Source of the DNA: CAISIP01 sp965278985
Lineage (GTDB): Bacteria > Pseudomonadota > Gammaproteobacteria > Burkholderiales > Burkholderiaceae_C
DNA length: 64,000 bases
Assembly: GCA_965278985.1 (NCBI GenBank)
Contig: OZ257131.1
Span: forward strand, 5,890,001-5,954,000
Direction of reading: 5' to 3'
Part shown: piece by piece, positions 10,769-23,563 of the stretch
Layout of the letters: each line of letters opens with the position of its first letter
How positions within the stretch are numbered: position 1 is the first letter of the stretch
Program-made: the position numbers and the translations under genes
Notes under the pieces: model-generated
The model's database searches: none
What the model saw: only the letters and a program-made list of their open reading frames with translations
What the model was told of the DNA's origin: nothing

Positions 10769-10790
10769 CATTACCTCGATTCAGGTCATG
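10769..10790. promoter_or_regulatory. Probable LysR operator, copy 1
   Basis: A 22-base imperfect palindrome with arms CATTACCTC and AGGTCATG overlaps the ATG of the lysR gene and lies about 70 bases from the start of the divergent monooxygenase operon. A copy sharing 18 of 22 positions occurs at 11727-11748 before the Rieske gene. The inverted-repeat core (ACCTC-N4-AGGT class) fits a LysR dimer site. Overlap with the regulator's own start suggests autorepression. Confidence 0.65.
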
Positions 10791-11696
10791 AAGAAATTCG
10801 ATAGAGATCTGCAGCTCTCCGACCTGCGCGCCGTGTTGGCCCTCATGGACGCCGGCACCGTCACGCGTGCGGCCGAACGCATGGGCATGAGCCAGTCGGC
10901 GCTGAGCTACAAGCTCGAGCGCATGCGCCGCCAGTTCGGCGACCCGCTGTTCGTGCGCGTGGGCAACCGCATGGCGCCCACGCCGCTGGTGGTGCAGCTG
11001 GCCGAGCCGGCCGCGCAGGTGCTGCGCATCGTGGAGACCGACATTCGCGGACAGGCGCATTTCGACCCCGCCACGACGGACCGCGTGTTCCGCATCGGCG
11101 TCAACGAGATCGGCGCCATCGTGCTGTTGCCGCGCCTGGTGCAGCGGCTGGCAGAGGTGGCGCCCCACGCACGCATCACGCAGCTGTTGGTAGAGCCCAG
11201 CCAGCTGGCCGCGGCGCTCGAGTCAGGCGCCATGGACCTCGCTGCAGGATATGTGGGGCAGGCCGACCACAACCTGGTGCAGCGCCTGCTGTACCGGCGC
11301 GACTATGTGTGCATCGCCGCCAAGGGCCATCCGCGCGTGGGCCGCAGCGTCAGCCTGGCGCAGTTCTGCCGCGAGGGCCATGTGCAGAGCCCCGGCGTGC
11401 CGCTGACCAATGCCTGGCTCACCGACCAGCTGCAGCGCGCCAAGCTGCAGCTGGCGCCGGCCATGCTCACGCAGAGCGTGGCGGCGATCCCCTTCATCGT
11501 GGCCGCGAGCGACCTGCTGGCGTTGATACCGCGCGAGGTCTTCGAGCTGTTCCGCCCCATCGCGGCGGTCAAGACCGTGGCGCTGCCGGTGCAGGTACCG
11601 CCGGTGGTGGTGCACGAGTATTGGCACCCGCGCATGGCGGGGGATGCGGCCAACCAGTTCTTCCGGGATTTCGTGTACCGCGTGGGGCGTGAGTAG
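10788..11696 (+). CDS. LysR-family transcriptional regulator of island 1
   Basis: 302-residue LysR protein with an N-terminal winged helix (DLRAVLALMDAGTVTRAAER then MGMSQSALSYKLERMRRQFG) and a C-terminal effector domain. The helix resembles the NahR/NodD branch, which often senses aromatic compounds. It is divergent from the monooxygenase-Bug-dioxygenase operon and is followed by the Rieske oxygenase gene. The operator copies at 10769 and 11727 flank it. Likely an activator responding to a pathway aromatic; the effector is unknown. Confidence 0.9.
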   Translation: MKKFDRDLQLSDLRAVLALMDAGTVTRAAERMGMSQSALSYKLERMRRQFGDPLFVRVGNRMAPTPLVVQLAEPAAQVLRIVETDIRGQAHFDPATTDRVFRIGVNEIGAIVLLPRLVQRLAEVAPHARITQLLVEPSQLAAALESGAMDLAAGYVGQADHNLVQRLLYRRDYVCIAAKGHPRVGRSVSLAQFCREGHVQSPGVPLTNAWLTDQLQRAKLQLAPAMLTQSVAAIPFIVAASDLLALIPREVFELFRPIAAVKTVALPVQVPPVVVHEYWHPRMAGDAANQFFRDFVYRVGRE

Positions 11697-11726
11697 GGCG
11701 CGTGAGGGGCAGCCATCGACGCAGTT

Positions 11727-11748
11727 CATAACCTCTATCGAGGTCATG
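11727..11748. promoter_or_regulatory. Probable LysR operator, copy 2
   Basis: Palindrome with arms CATAACCTC and GAGGTCATG around TATC, 93 bases before the Rieske oxygenase start. It matches the element at lysR in 18 of 22 bases and is the more symmetrical copy (ACCTC-N4-GAGGT is perfect). This ties the Rieske gene to the same regulator as the divergent operon. Confidence 0.65.
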
Positions 11749-11840
11749 GCCTAGTCAGCTATCCCTGTGCTCCCTACGATGCCGTCTCGCGCCACGCCGT
11801 GTGGCCGCAGCAACACGACACCACGAAGGAGACAGACACC

Positions 11841-12923
11841 ATGTTCGTACGCAACGCCTGGTATGTGGGCGCCTGGGCCGATGAGCTTGGCGCCGGCGCG
11901 ATGCTGTCGCGCACCCTGCTGGGTGAGCCCGTGTTGTTCTACCGCCAGGGCAACGGTGCAGTCGCCGCGCTCGAAGACCGCTGCTGCCACCGCGGCCTGC
12001 CGCTGTCGCACGGCTGGGTGGTGGACGATCATGTGCAGTGCGGTTACCACGGCCTGGTCTACGACTGCAGCGGCGCGTGTGTGAAGGTGCCCGGCCAGGA
12101 CCGCATCCCCGCGCAGGCGCGTGTGCGCAGCTACCCCGTGGTCGAGCAGGACCACATGTTGTGGATCTGGATGGGCGACCCGGGGCTGGCCGATGCATCG
12201 CAGATCATCCGCCACCCCTGGCACGACGACCCGCAGTGGGCCTGGATCAAGGACCGCTACCTCGTGAAGTCCCACTACCAGCTCATCACCGACAACCTCA
12301 TGGACCTGACGCACGTGGGCTACGTGCACCAGCGCACCATCGGCGGCACGCCGCAGGCGCATTCGGATGCCGAGACGCAGGTCACACGGTCTGCGGAGGG
12401 CGTGCGCGTGAGCCGCTGGATGCTGGACTCGGTGCCGCCCCCGTCCTACGTGGCCGCCGTCAAATTCGGCACACCGCGCGTGGACCGCTGGATGGAGATC
12501 GATTTTTTCCCGCCCGCAGCGGTACGCATCCACACCGGCGCTGTGGACACAGGGCAGGGCGCGCGCGACGGCAACCGGAAGGGTGGCTTCGCCTTCATGG
12601 GCCTGAACTTCCAGACGCCCGAGACGGAGTCCACCACGCACTATTTCTGGTCGGGCGCGCGCAACTGCGAGCCGGGGCAGGCGGATGCCACGCAGGACGC
12701 GCTGCTCAAGAGCCTGAGCATCACCTTCGCCGAGGACAAGGTGGTGGTCGAGGCGCAGCAGGCGTCGGTGGACCGCGATCCGACGCGGCCGCTGGTGATG
12801 ATCGCCTCCGATGCGGGGCTGGTGCATGCGCGGCGGTTGGTGAGCGAACTGCTCGCGAAGGAGCAGCGGGCTGCCGATGCGACGCCAGCACGGGCGGTAA
12901 GGGTGCCGATGGTGGCGGGTTGA
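11841..12923 (+). CDS. Rieske non-heme iron oxygenase, VanA-like alpha subunit
   Basis: Terminal oxygenase of 361 residues resembling vanillate O-demethylase oxygenase and related single-component-type ring oxygenases. The Rieske 2Fe-2S site is Cys48-x-His50 and Cys67-x2-His70 with the standard 16-residue spacing. The mononuclear iron site reads DNLMDLTHVGYVH (Asp155 bridge, His158, His163). Start chosen at MFVRNAWY after an AAGGAGA site. It probably demethylates or hydroxylates an aromatic acid upstream of the flavin monooxygenase. No ferredoxin reductase gene is adjacent, so electrons must come from a partner encoded elsewhere. Confidence 0.9.
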   Translation: MFVRNAWYVGAWADELGAGAMLSRTLLGEPVLFYRQGNGAVAALEDRCCHRGLPLSHGWVVDDHVQCGYHGLVYDCSGACVKVPGQDRIPAQARVRSYPVVEQDHMLWIWMGDPGLADASQIIRHPWHDDPQWAWIKDRYLVKSHYQLITDNLMDLTHVGYVHQRTIGGTPQAHSDAETQVTRSAEGVRVSRWMLDSVPPPSYVAAVKFGTPRVDRWMEIDFFPPAAVRIHTGAVDTGQGARDGNRKGGFAFMGLNFQTPETESTTHYFWSGARNCEPGQADATQDALLKSLSITFAEDKVVVEAQQASVDRDPTRPLVMIASDAGLVHARRLVSELLAKEQRAADATPARAVRVPMVAG

Positions 12924-12931
12924 ATTGACGA

Positions 12932-12948
12932 AGGCCCGCTGGGCCTTG
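12932..12948. terminator. Possible terminator stem after the Rieske gene
   Basis: Perfect inverted repeat AAGGCCC-GCT-GGGCCTT beginning 8 bases after the Rieske oxygenase stop. No T-run follows on either strand, so it is a weak or factor-assisted terminator candidate. It lies between this gene and the convergent toxin gene. Confidence 0.4.
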
Positions 12949-12973
12949 AAGGACCTGGAGAGCTTGGCGGAGA

Positions 12974-13300
12974 TTACGGAGTGCCACGCAAGAGCCTGCG
13001 TGCGAGCAAGCTCCGCAGGTCACGGCGCGTGTCGCAGACGATGTGGATGTAGACAACACCTTCGCCCACTTCGTAGATCAGCCGGTTCTGGCCCGAGACG
13101 ACTTGGCGATACCGCTCCGGTCCAAGGCCTGCCAGTTCTTCGGGAATGGAGCCGCCTTCCGGGAATGTCTGGATCACGCGCACGGAGGTCTGCAGCTTAC
13201 GTGATGTGTCCAGCCAGGCCGGCTGTCCGAACTTCCGCAGTACGTAGCGGCGAATGTCCTTGAGGTCCTCTTCGGCACCCGCAAGGAAAATGACTTTCAC
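12974..13300 (-). CDS. RelE/ParE-family toxin
   Basis: 108-residue toxin of the RelE/ParE superfamily. Recognisable parts are the N-terminal AEEDLKDIRRYV helix, the PERYRQVVSGQNRLIYEV strand pair and the C-terminal YIHIVCDTRRDLRSLL. ParE members poison gyrase, while RelE members cut ribosome-bound mRNA; the sequence fits the ParE side better but is not decisive. It overlaps the antitoxin gene by 4 bases and is translated after it, the usual order. Confidence 0.85.
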   Translation of the reverse strand: MKVIFLAGAEEDLKDIRRYVLRKFGQPAWLDTSRKLQTSVRVIQTFPEGGSIPEELAGLGPERYRQVVSGQNRLIYEVGEGVVYIHIVCDTRRDLRSLLARRLLRGTP

Positions 13301-13569
13301 GGCGAATCTTCCGCGTCCAAGTCCTTGAATACAGCATCCGCATCTCGGAACCTACCGTTCGTGATGTCTGCCTGGCCCAAGGCGAGCAGCCTCAACAAAG
13401 CCATGCTCTCTTCCCGCTGTTCGTAGGCATCGATGTCCATCACGATCAGCCTGGCTTCGCCGTCTTGCGTGATCACCATGGGCTCGCCCGTCTCCGATAC
13501 TTCTTTGGCGATCTCGGCCGTGTGGCTTTGGAGGTAACTGATGGGTTTGACGCGGGTACCGAGCTTCAT
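13297..13569 (-). CDS. PhD/YefM-family antitoxin
   Basis: 90-residue antitoxin. The N-terminal half (RVKPISYLQSHTAEIAKEV, then PMVITQDGEARLIVMD) is the PhD/YefM DNA-binding fold, and the acidic C-terminus should wrap the toxin. Start at MKLGTRV; the frame runs far upstream into the divergent helicase gene but without homology. A TAATAT-like -10 element lies about 30 bases upstream on the minus strand (13604-13599). The protein probably represses its own operon together with the toxin. Confidence 0.85.
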   Translation of the reverse strand: MKLGTRVKPISYLQSHTAEIAKEVSETGEPMVITQDGEARLIVMDIDAYEQREESMALLRLLALGQADITNGRFRDADAVFKDLDAEDSP

Positions 13570-13683
13570 GGCGGATCCTGGGGCGAGAGTTCTGTTGCAT
13601 ATTAGCCCCAAGCGCCCATGTAGACGCCATGGCGCGAATAATCGTTGCCACCTGTGCTGCATGGACAGCGTCGCCACCGTCTC

Positions 13684-18084
<4,401 letters not shown>

Positions 18085-18105
18085 GGACCCGCGCCGCGCA
18101 GCGTG

Positions 18106-19755
18106 TCAGCTCTCCACCACGCGCAGCCGGCTCGGCGCCAGCGCTCCGGCCGAGTCGAGGATCGGGTACGCGATCGAGCAGATGTGCGAGTTGATGCGCT
18201 TGAAGTCGGTCAGCAGGTCCAGGTGCAGCGCGCTGGTCTCGATGCTGGACATGGTGCCGTCGGACAGCCGCGCGAGGTGCGTGGTGGCATAGCTGCGCTG
18301 CAGCTCGCCGAAGCGAGCCTTCTCCTGCAGCAGCCGGCTGGCGTCGTGCACGTTGCCGTTCAGGAACACGCTCATGCTCAGGCGCAGGTTGGCGAGCAGG
18401 CGCTTGTGCAGCTCGGTGATCTCGGCCATGCCGGCCGCGGAGAACCTGCGGCCACGCTGGATGTTCTTTTCCTCGATCTCGATCAGCACCCGCTCGATGA
18501 TGTCGCCGATCTGCTCCATGTTGATCGTGAAGCTGATGATGTCGGTCCAGCGCCGGCTCTCCTCCTCCGACAGCGCTTCCTTGGACAGCTGCGTCAGGTA
18601 GTACTTGATGGCGGAGTAGAGCTTGTCGACCATGTCGTCGAGCTGGCGCAGCTCGGCCGCCAGCACGCGGTTGTTGTCACGGATCACGGTGGGGATGCCC
18701 ACCAGCATGGTCTCCACCACGTCGGCCTGGTGCAGCGCCTCGCGCGCGGCGTAGCCGATGGCGAGCGAGGGCGTGGCCAGTGCCGAGGGATCCAGGTGCA
18801 GCGGGCGCTGCAATGCGCTGCTGCGCTCCTCGGGGCGGCGGAGCAGCTGCTGCATCGCGCGCGCCACACCGTCGGTGAGCCCGATGAAGGCCACACTCAT
18901 CGCCACGTTGAAAGCGAGGTGGAACAGCACCACGCCCTGTGCCACGCTCGGCAGCGAGGGCTGCACGTGGCGCAGCCACAGGCCCAGCAGCGGCGCCACC
19001 ACCGCCACGCCCAGCAGCTTGAAGACCATGTTGCCCACCGTGACCTGGCGCACTTCCACGGTGGACTTGGCGGTGGTGAGCACGGCCAACAGGCCGCTGC
19101 CCAGGTTCGCGCCCAGCACCAGGCCCAGCGCGATGTCGATGGAGATCACGTGCGAGGCCGCCAGCGTGGCGATCAGCAGCACCACGGCCAGGCTGGAGTA
19201 GGAGATCACGGCCAGCAGCATGCCCACCACGATCTCCATCAGCGGGTCGTGCGGCACCGAGGCCAGCAGCGTGCGGATGGCCGTCGCCTCCAGCATCGGC
19301 TCGGTGGCCTCCACCACCAGCCGCAGCGCCAGCAGCATCAGGCCCAGGCCGATGAACACGCGCCCGATGCGTCCCGCCACGCGGTCCTGTTGCGTGATGA
19401 ACAGCACCACGCCCGTGAACAGGAACAGCGGCGAGAGCCACGACAGGTCCAGCGAGAACAGCACCGACATCAGGCTGGTGCCGATGTCCGCCCCGCGCAT
19501 CACGGCCAGCGCGGCCGGCAGCGCGATCAGCCCCTGCCCCACGAAGGACGAGGTCATCAGCGAGGTGGCGGTGCTCGATTGCACCAGCGCCGTGACACCG
19601 ATGCCCGAGAGTGCGGCCGTAAAGCGGTTGCCCGTGCTGCGCGCCAGGATCTTGCGCAGGTTCTCCCCGAACACACGCAGCACGCCGGTGCGTACCAGTT
19701 GGGTTCCCCAGACGAGCAGCGCAATGGCTGCGAACAGATTCAGTAGATGCTTCAC
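18106..19755 (-). CDS. Na/phosphate cotransporter with PhoU-like tail
   Basis: 549-residue inner-membrane protein of the NptA/YjbB family. Two inverted Na/Pi cotransporter repeats carry the QSSTAT signature (LVQSSTATSLMTSS) and a second related region near VVLLIATLAAS. After the last membrane segment, from about residue 340, comes a helical PhoU-like domain. It likely couples sodium to phosphate export or import. Convergent with lhr, 21 bases apart; monocistronic as far as the window shows. Confidence 0.92.
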   Translation of the reverse strand: MKHLLNLFAAIALLVWGTQLVRTGVLRVFGENLRKILARSTGNRFTAALSGIGVTALVQSSTATSLMTSSFVGQGLIALPAALAVMRGADIGTSLMSVLFSLDLSWLSPLFLFTGVVLFITQQDRVAGRIGRVFIGLGLMLLALRLVVEATEPMLEATAIRTLLASVPHDPLMEIVVGMLLAVISYSSLAVVLLIATLAASHVISIDIALGLVLGANLGSGLLAVLTTAKSTVEVRQVTVGNMVFKLLGVAVVAPLLGLWLRHVQPSLPSVAQGVVLFHLAFNVAMSVAFIGLTDGVARAMQQLLRRPEERSSALQRPLHLDPSALATPSLAIGYAAREALHQADVVETMLVGIPTVIRDNNRVLAAELRQLDDMVDKLYSAIKYYLTQLSKEALSEEESRRWTDIISFTINMEQIGDIIERVLIEIEEKNIQRGRRFSAAGMAEITELHKRLLANLRLSMSVFLNGNVHDASRLLQEKARFGELQRSYATTHLARLSDGTMSSIETSALHLDLLTDFKRINSHICSIAYPILDSAGALAPSRLRVVES

Positions 19756-19955
19756 GGGCGGATCGAAGGGGGCTGACTATACGCCCCGATGCAAGGGCCA
19801 TGCCCGCGGCGCGGGCGGCGGTGGCCGCATGCGCTTGCGCGCAAATGTTCGAAGCCATAAGGTACCCCGCCCCCTGCGCGGCGCTACGATGCGTGCCACA
19901 ACCCTTGCGCACTGCGCGCCGTACCCGTCCCCACCCTCCCGAGCGGACCCGCACC

Positions 19956-20927
19956 ATGCCCCACTTTCCACGCCCCTCGTTGCGCCTGGCACTGCTCGCC
20001 TGCGCGCTGCCCCTCGCCGCCCTGGCCCAGGAGTGGCCGGCGAAGCCCGTCACGCTGGTCGTGCCCTTTCCTCCTGGTGGCGGCAACGACCTCGTGGCGC
20101 GCCTCATCGCCCCGGCGCTGCAGCAGTCGCTGGGCCAGTCGGTGGTGGTGGACAACAGGCCCGGCGCGGGTGGCACGCTGGGTGTGGCCTATGTGACCAA
20201 GGCCGCGCCCGATGGCTACACGCTGTCCGTCTGCGCCACCGGCAACGTGGCCGTGGCACCCGCGCTGTATTCGAAGCTGGCCTACGGCGTGAAAGACCTG
20301 GTGCCCGTGGCCCACATCGTGAACACCTACAACGTGTGGGTCGCCGCGCCCGACCTGCCGGCCAACACGCTGAAGGACTTCATCGCCCTGGCGAAGAAGG
20401 AGCCCGGCAAGTACAACTTCGGCTCGTCGGGCAACGGCACCACGCCGCACCTGGCGGGCGAGGCGCTCAAGGCGCGCAACGGGGTGGACATCCAGCACGT
20501 GCCCTACAAGGGCAGCACGCCGGCCTATACCGACCTGTCCTCGGGGCGCGTCAGCGTCATGATGGACAGCCTGATCTCCGCGCTCCCCCTGATCGAAGGC
20601 GGCCGCGTGAAGGCGCTGGGCACCGGCACGCCCGAGCGCCTGCCCAAGCTGCCGCAGGTGCCCACCATGGCCGAACAGGGGCTGGGCGACCTGGGCTTCA
20701 CGGGCTGGGTGGGCCTGTGCGCTCCCGTCGGCACGCCACCGGCGGTGGTCAACAAGGTGGCCGATGCCGTGAAGGCCGCCGTGGCGCAGCCCGCGCTGCG
20801 TGAACAGCTGGTCAAGCAGGTGACCGACCCCGTGGGGGGTGGCCCCGAGCAGTTCAGCGCGCTGATCCAGCGCGACGCCGCCGCGTGGAAGAAGATCGTG
20901 GTGGACTCCAACGCTCAGCTCGATTGA
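19956..20927 (+). CDS. Bug-family (TctC-like) periplasmic solute receptor
   Basis: 323-residue periplasmic receptor. Signal peptide LRLALLACALPLAALAQ, then EWPAKPVTLVVPFPPGGGND, the classic Bug signature; PGAGGTLG and the SSGNGTTPHLAGE ligand loop are also present. Start chosen at MPHFPRP because the signal peptide begins there. Only 11 bases separate it from a nitrilase-superfamily amidase gene, so it may deliver a compound with an amide or an aromatic acid. Ligand unknown. Confidence 0.93.
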   Translation: MPHFPRPSLRLALLACALPLAALAQEWPAKPVTLVVPFPPGGGNDLVARLIAPALQQSLGQSVVVDNRPGAGGTLGVAYVTKAAPDGYTLSVCATGNVAVAPALYSKLAYGVKDLVPVAHIVNTYNVWVAAPDLPANTLKDFIALAKKEPGKYNFGSSGNGTTPHLAGEALKARNGVDIQHVPYKGSTPAYTDLSSGRVSVMMDSLISALPLIEGGRVKALGTGTPERLPKLPQVPTMAEQGLGDLGFTGWVGLCAPVGTPPAVVNKVADAVKAAVAQPALREQLVKQVTDPVGGGPEQFSALIQRDAAAWKKIVVDSNAQLD

Positions 20928-20938
20928 AGGAAGCACGC

Positions 20939-21757
20939 ATGAAGATCGCTGCCCTGCAGATGGTGTCCACGCCCGACGTGGCGCAGAACCTGGACACCGC
21001 CGAGCGCCTCACGGATGACGCCGTGGCGGCCGGTGCCCGGCTGGTGTCGCTGCCCGAATACTTTTGCCAGATCGGACTGGCCGAGACCGACAAGTTCGCC
21101 ATCGCCGAGCCCATCGGCGACGGGCCGATGCAGCAGCGCCTGGCCGCGCTCGCGGCACGGCATGGCATCTGGTTGGCGGGCGGGTCCATGCCCATCCGCA
21201 CGGCCGATCCCGCCAAGGTCACGAACACCGCACTGCTGTTCGGCCCGCAGGGGCAGGTGGTGGCGCGCTACGACAAGCTGCACCTGTTCAGCTTCCTGGA
21301 TGGCACGCGCAGCCTCGACGAGAGCCGCACGATGGTGGCCGGCCGCGCGCTGGTGGCCGTGGACACGGATATCGGCCGCATCGGCATGTCCATCTGCTAC
21401 GACCTGCGTTTCCCCGAGCTGTACCGCGCCCTCGGCGAGGTGGACCTGCTGCTGGTGCCCTCCGCCTTCACCGTGCCCACCGGCAAGGCGCACTGGGAGG
21501 TGCTGCTGCGTGCGCGCGCCATCGAGAACCAGTGCTACGTGCTGGCCGCGGCGCAGGGCGGCACGCACGCGAGCGGCCGGCAGACCTATGGCCACAGCCT
21601 GCTGATCGACCCCTGGGGCGAGGTGGTGGCGATGCGCGAGGCGGGCGAGGGCGTAGTGATCGGCGAGATGGACCCGGAACGCCTGCGCGGCGTGCGCCAT
21701 CAGCTGCAGGCGCTGCGGCACCGGCGTATCGCCAGCGTCAACACCGTGTCCACGTGA
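20939..21757 (+). CDS. Carbon-nitrogen hydrolase, Nit1/omega-amidase-like
   Basis: 272-residue nitrilase-superfamily enzyme, cytoplasmic. The catalytic triad is Glu40 (LPEYF), Lys113 (YDKLHLF) and Cys153 (SICYDLRFPELYR). The DLRFPE context and length fit the Nit1 (deaminated glutathione amidase)/omega-amidase branch rather than true nitrilases. A GAAGGAAG site precedes the ATG. It is sandwiched between a Bug receptor gene and a small monooxygenase-like gene, so it could serve a catabolic amide here instead of metabolite repair. Amidase activity is likely, substrate open. Confidence 0.9.
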   Translation: MKIAALQMVSTPDVAQNLDTAERLTDDAVAAGARLVSLPEYFCQIGLAETDKFAIAEPIGDGPMQQRLAALAARHGIWLAGGSMPIRTADPAKVTNTALLFGPQGQVVARYDKLHLFSFLDGTRSLDESRTMVAGRALVAVDTDIGRIGMSICYDLRFPELYRALGEVDLLLVPSAFTVPTGKAHWEVLLRARAIENQCYVLAAAQGGTHASGRQTYGHSLLIDPWGEVVAMREAGEGVVIGEMDPERLRGVRHQLQALRHRRIASVNTVST

Positions 21758-21768
21758 AGGAGCACCGC

Positions 21769-22131
21769 ATGGCATCCAGCGACAACAAGGTGGTCTGTGC
21801 CCGGTCCTTCCGCGTGCGCGTGTTGCCAGGCCAGGAGGCGGCCTACGAACGCTACCTGCGCGACGTGGTGGAGCCCATCGATGCGATGGCGCATGCGGCG
21901 GGCGTCTTCGCGCAGATGCTGGCGATGCGGCCCGAATACGCGGGTGCCGACTGGACCCATGCGCGCGTGTTCCTCTTCGCCGACACCGCGCAGCGCGATC
22001 GCTTCACGGCCGCCATGGCCCAGGCCGCCGGCCGCTTCGATGGCGACGCCGCCGCCACCGCGCGCAGGAAGGCCTTCGCGGACACCTTGCGCGTGACGGT
22101 GGGGAACTACGACTACGCCGTCAGCGGCTGA
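21769..22131 (+). CDS. Small dimeric alpha/beta-barrel protein, ABM-like
   Basis: 120-residue protein starting MASSDNKVVCARSFRVRVLPGQEAAYERYL. The alternating strand/helix pattern and the FRVRVLPGQEAAYERYL start suggest a ferredoxin-like dimeric alpha/beta barrel as in antibiotic-biosynthesis or quinol monooxygenases. I do not recognise a named family with certainty. It follows the amidase gene by 11 bases and has a GAAGGAG ribosome site, so it belongs to the same operon. Confidence 0.65.
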   Translation: MASSDNKVVCARSFRVRVLPGQEAAYERYLRDVVEPIDAMAHAAGVFAQMLAMRPEYAGADWTHARVFLFADTAQRDRFTAAMAQAAGRFDGDAAATARRKAFADTLRVTVGNYDYAVSG

Positions 22132-22191
22132 CCTGCGACGAGGGTGTCGGCGGCAAGCTCTCGTACCCGACCCGGCCGCCCGGTGTCCTGT

Positions 22192-23364
22192 TTACCGATA
22201 CACCAAGCCCGACAGCGTCCAGGCCAGCCGGTTGCGCACCATCGGCAGCCTGGACAGCGCCTTCACCACCACGTTGCGGAGCGTCCGCAGGCCGCGCGGC
22301 ACGGTCGCGACGCGTGTCAGGCGGTCCGCGAGCGCCACCACTTGCTGGGCGATGGGGCGGCGCTTCGCCGCGTAGGCGTCCAGCGCCGCCACGTTGCCGG
22401 ACAGCGCCTGCTCCAGCGCATCCGCGAGGCTGACCGCATCCAGGATCCCTGCGTTCATGCCCTGTCCGCCGGCGGGGCTGTGCACGTGCGCCGCGTCGCC
22501 GGCCAGCAGCACGCGGCCAGCGCGGTACGTCCGTGCGACCCGGTGGTGCAGGCGGAAACGGGTGCCCCACAGCACCTCGTGCACCTGCACGGGTGCGCCC
22601 TGCGGACCCCGCGCCTGTATCAGGCGTTGCACCAGGTCACGGTCCGGGTGCTCGGGTGCGTCCTCCACTGTCGCGACGATGCGGTGGATGCCGCCGGGCA
22701 GCGGCGCCACCACCGCCATCCCTGCGGCGGAGCTGTAGAGCACCACCTCGTCGCGGGGCACACCGGTGCCCAGCCGCGCATCCGCCAGCACGAAGGATTC
22801 GCCGTAGCTGTCGCCGTCGAAGGGAATCTGCGCGAACCCACGCACCGTGCTGTGCATGCCGTCGGCACCGACGATGTAACGTGCCCGCAACTGCGTGCCG
22901 TTGTCGAGCCCGGCCGTGACGCCCGTCTCGTCCTGCACCAGGGAGGCCAGGGCCTGGCCGCGGAGCACCTGCCCGCCGAGGGCCTGCAGGCGCTGCAGCA
23001 GCACCGCTTCCGTCAGGGCCTGCGACAGCATCAACGCATAGGGGTAGGCGGTGGGCAGCGCGTCGAAGACGATCGGCAGCAGCACATGGTCTCCGTCGCG
23101 CAGCGTGAAGCGGCTCACCTTCAGGCCGCGGGCCGTGAGCATGTCCGCCACGCCCAGTGGCTCCAGGACCTCCAGCGTGCGGGCATGCAGGACTGCTGCA
23201 CGCGAGGTGTTGGCGCCTTCGGCCAGCCGGTCGACGACACAGGGCACGATGCCCCGGGATGCCAGTGCCACGGCCAGTGTGAGGCCGGTCGGGCCCGCGC
23301 CGATGATCAGCACGTCCGCCTGGCTGGCAGAGGCGTGGGAGAGAGGCGGGGAGGGGGAGTTCAT
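22192..23364 (-). CDS. FAD-dependent monooxygenase, class A
   Basis: 390-residue flavoprotein hydroxylase. The FAD motif is VLIIGAGPTGLTLAVALASRG, the DG-type motif is YIVGADGMHSTVR, and the second FAD motif is LLAGDAAHVHSPAGGQGMN. Start chosen at MNSPSPPL because AAGGA precedes it; codons further upstream lack such a site. It lacks the long thioredoxin-like tail of the monooxygenase at 9.0-10.7 kb and is closer to MhpA/TetX-type enzymes. It is not in an operon: the neighbour at 22131 converges on it and the AraC gene lies 199 bases upstream. Confidence 0.88.
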   Translation of the reverse strand: MNSPSPPLSHASASQADVLIIGAGPTGLTLAVALASRGIVPCVVDRLAEGANTSRAAVLHARTLEVLEPLGVADMLTARGLKVSRFTLRDGDHVLLPIVFDALPTAYPYALMLSQALTEAVLLQRLQALGGQVLRGQALASLVQDETGVTAGLDNGTQLRARYIVGADGMHSTVRGFAQIPFDGDSYGESFVLADARLGTGVPRDEVVLYSSAAGMAVVAPLPGGIHRIVATVEDAPEHPDRDLVQRLIQARGPQGAPVQVHEVLWGTRFRLHHRVARTYRAGRVLLAGDAAHVHSPAGGQGMNAGILDAVSLADALEQALSGNVAALDAYAAKRRPIAQQVVALADRLTRVATVPRGLRTLRNVVVKALSRLPMVRNRLAWTLSGLVYR

Positions 23365-23563
23365 GGTGATGTCCTTCATGGGTGGGTGGGATGAAGGCAT
23401 GCTAGAAATCCGCCCCGCTTTTCTCTTGCCCGCGCACGCCAAGGCCTGAACACCCCACGCCAGCGCCCGTCAGCGGCGCCCCGCCGTCCGAAGCCACTGA
23501 CGCACCTCCTTGGGGGGCGGCGGACCTCGCGAAGCGGGGGAACCTCGGGGCAATTGCATGTGT

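Noticed and set aside
12974..13569. Toxin-antitoxin pair as a novel system
   Set aside because: Both proteins fit the known PhD/YefM antitoxin and RelE/ParE toxin families and the usual gene order.
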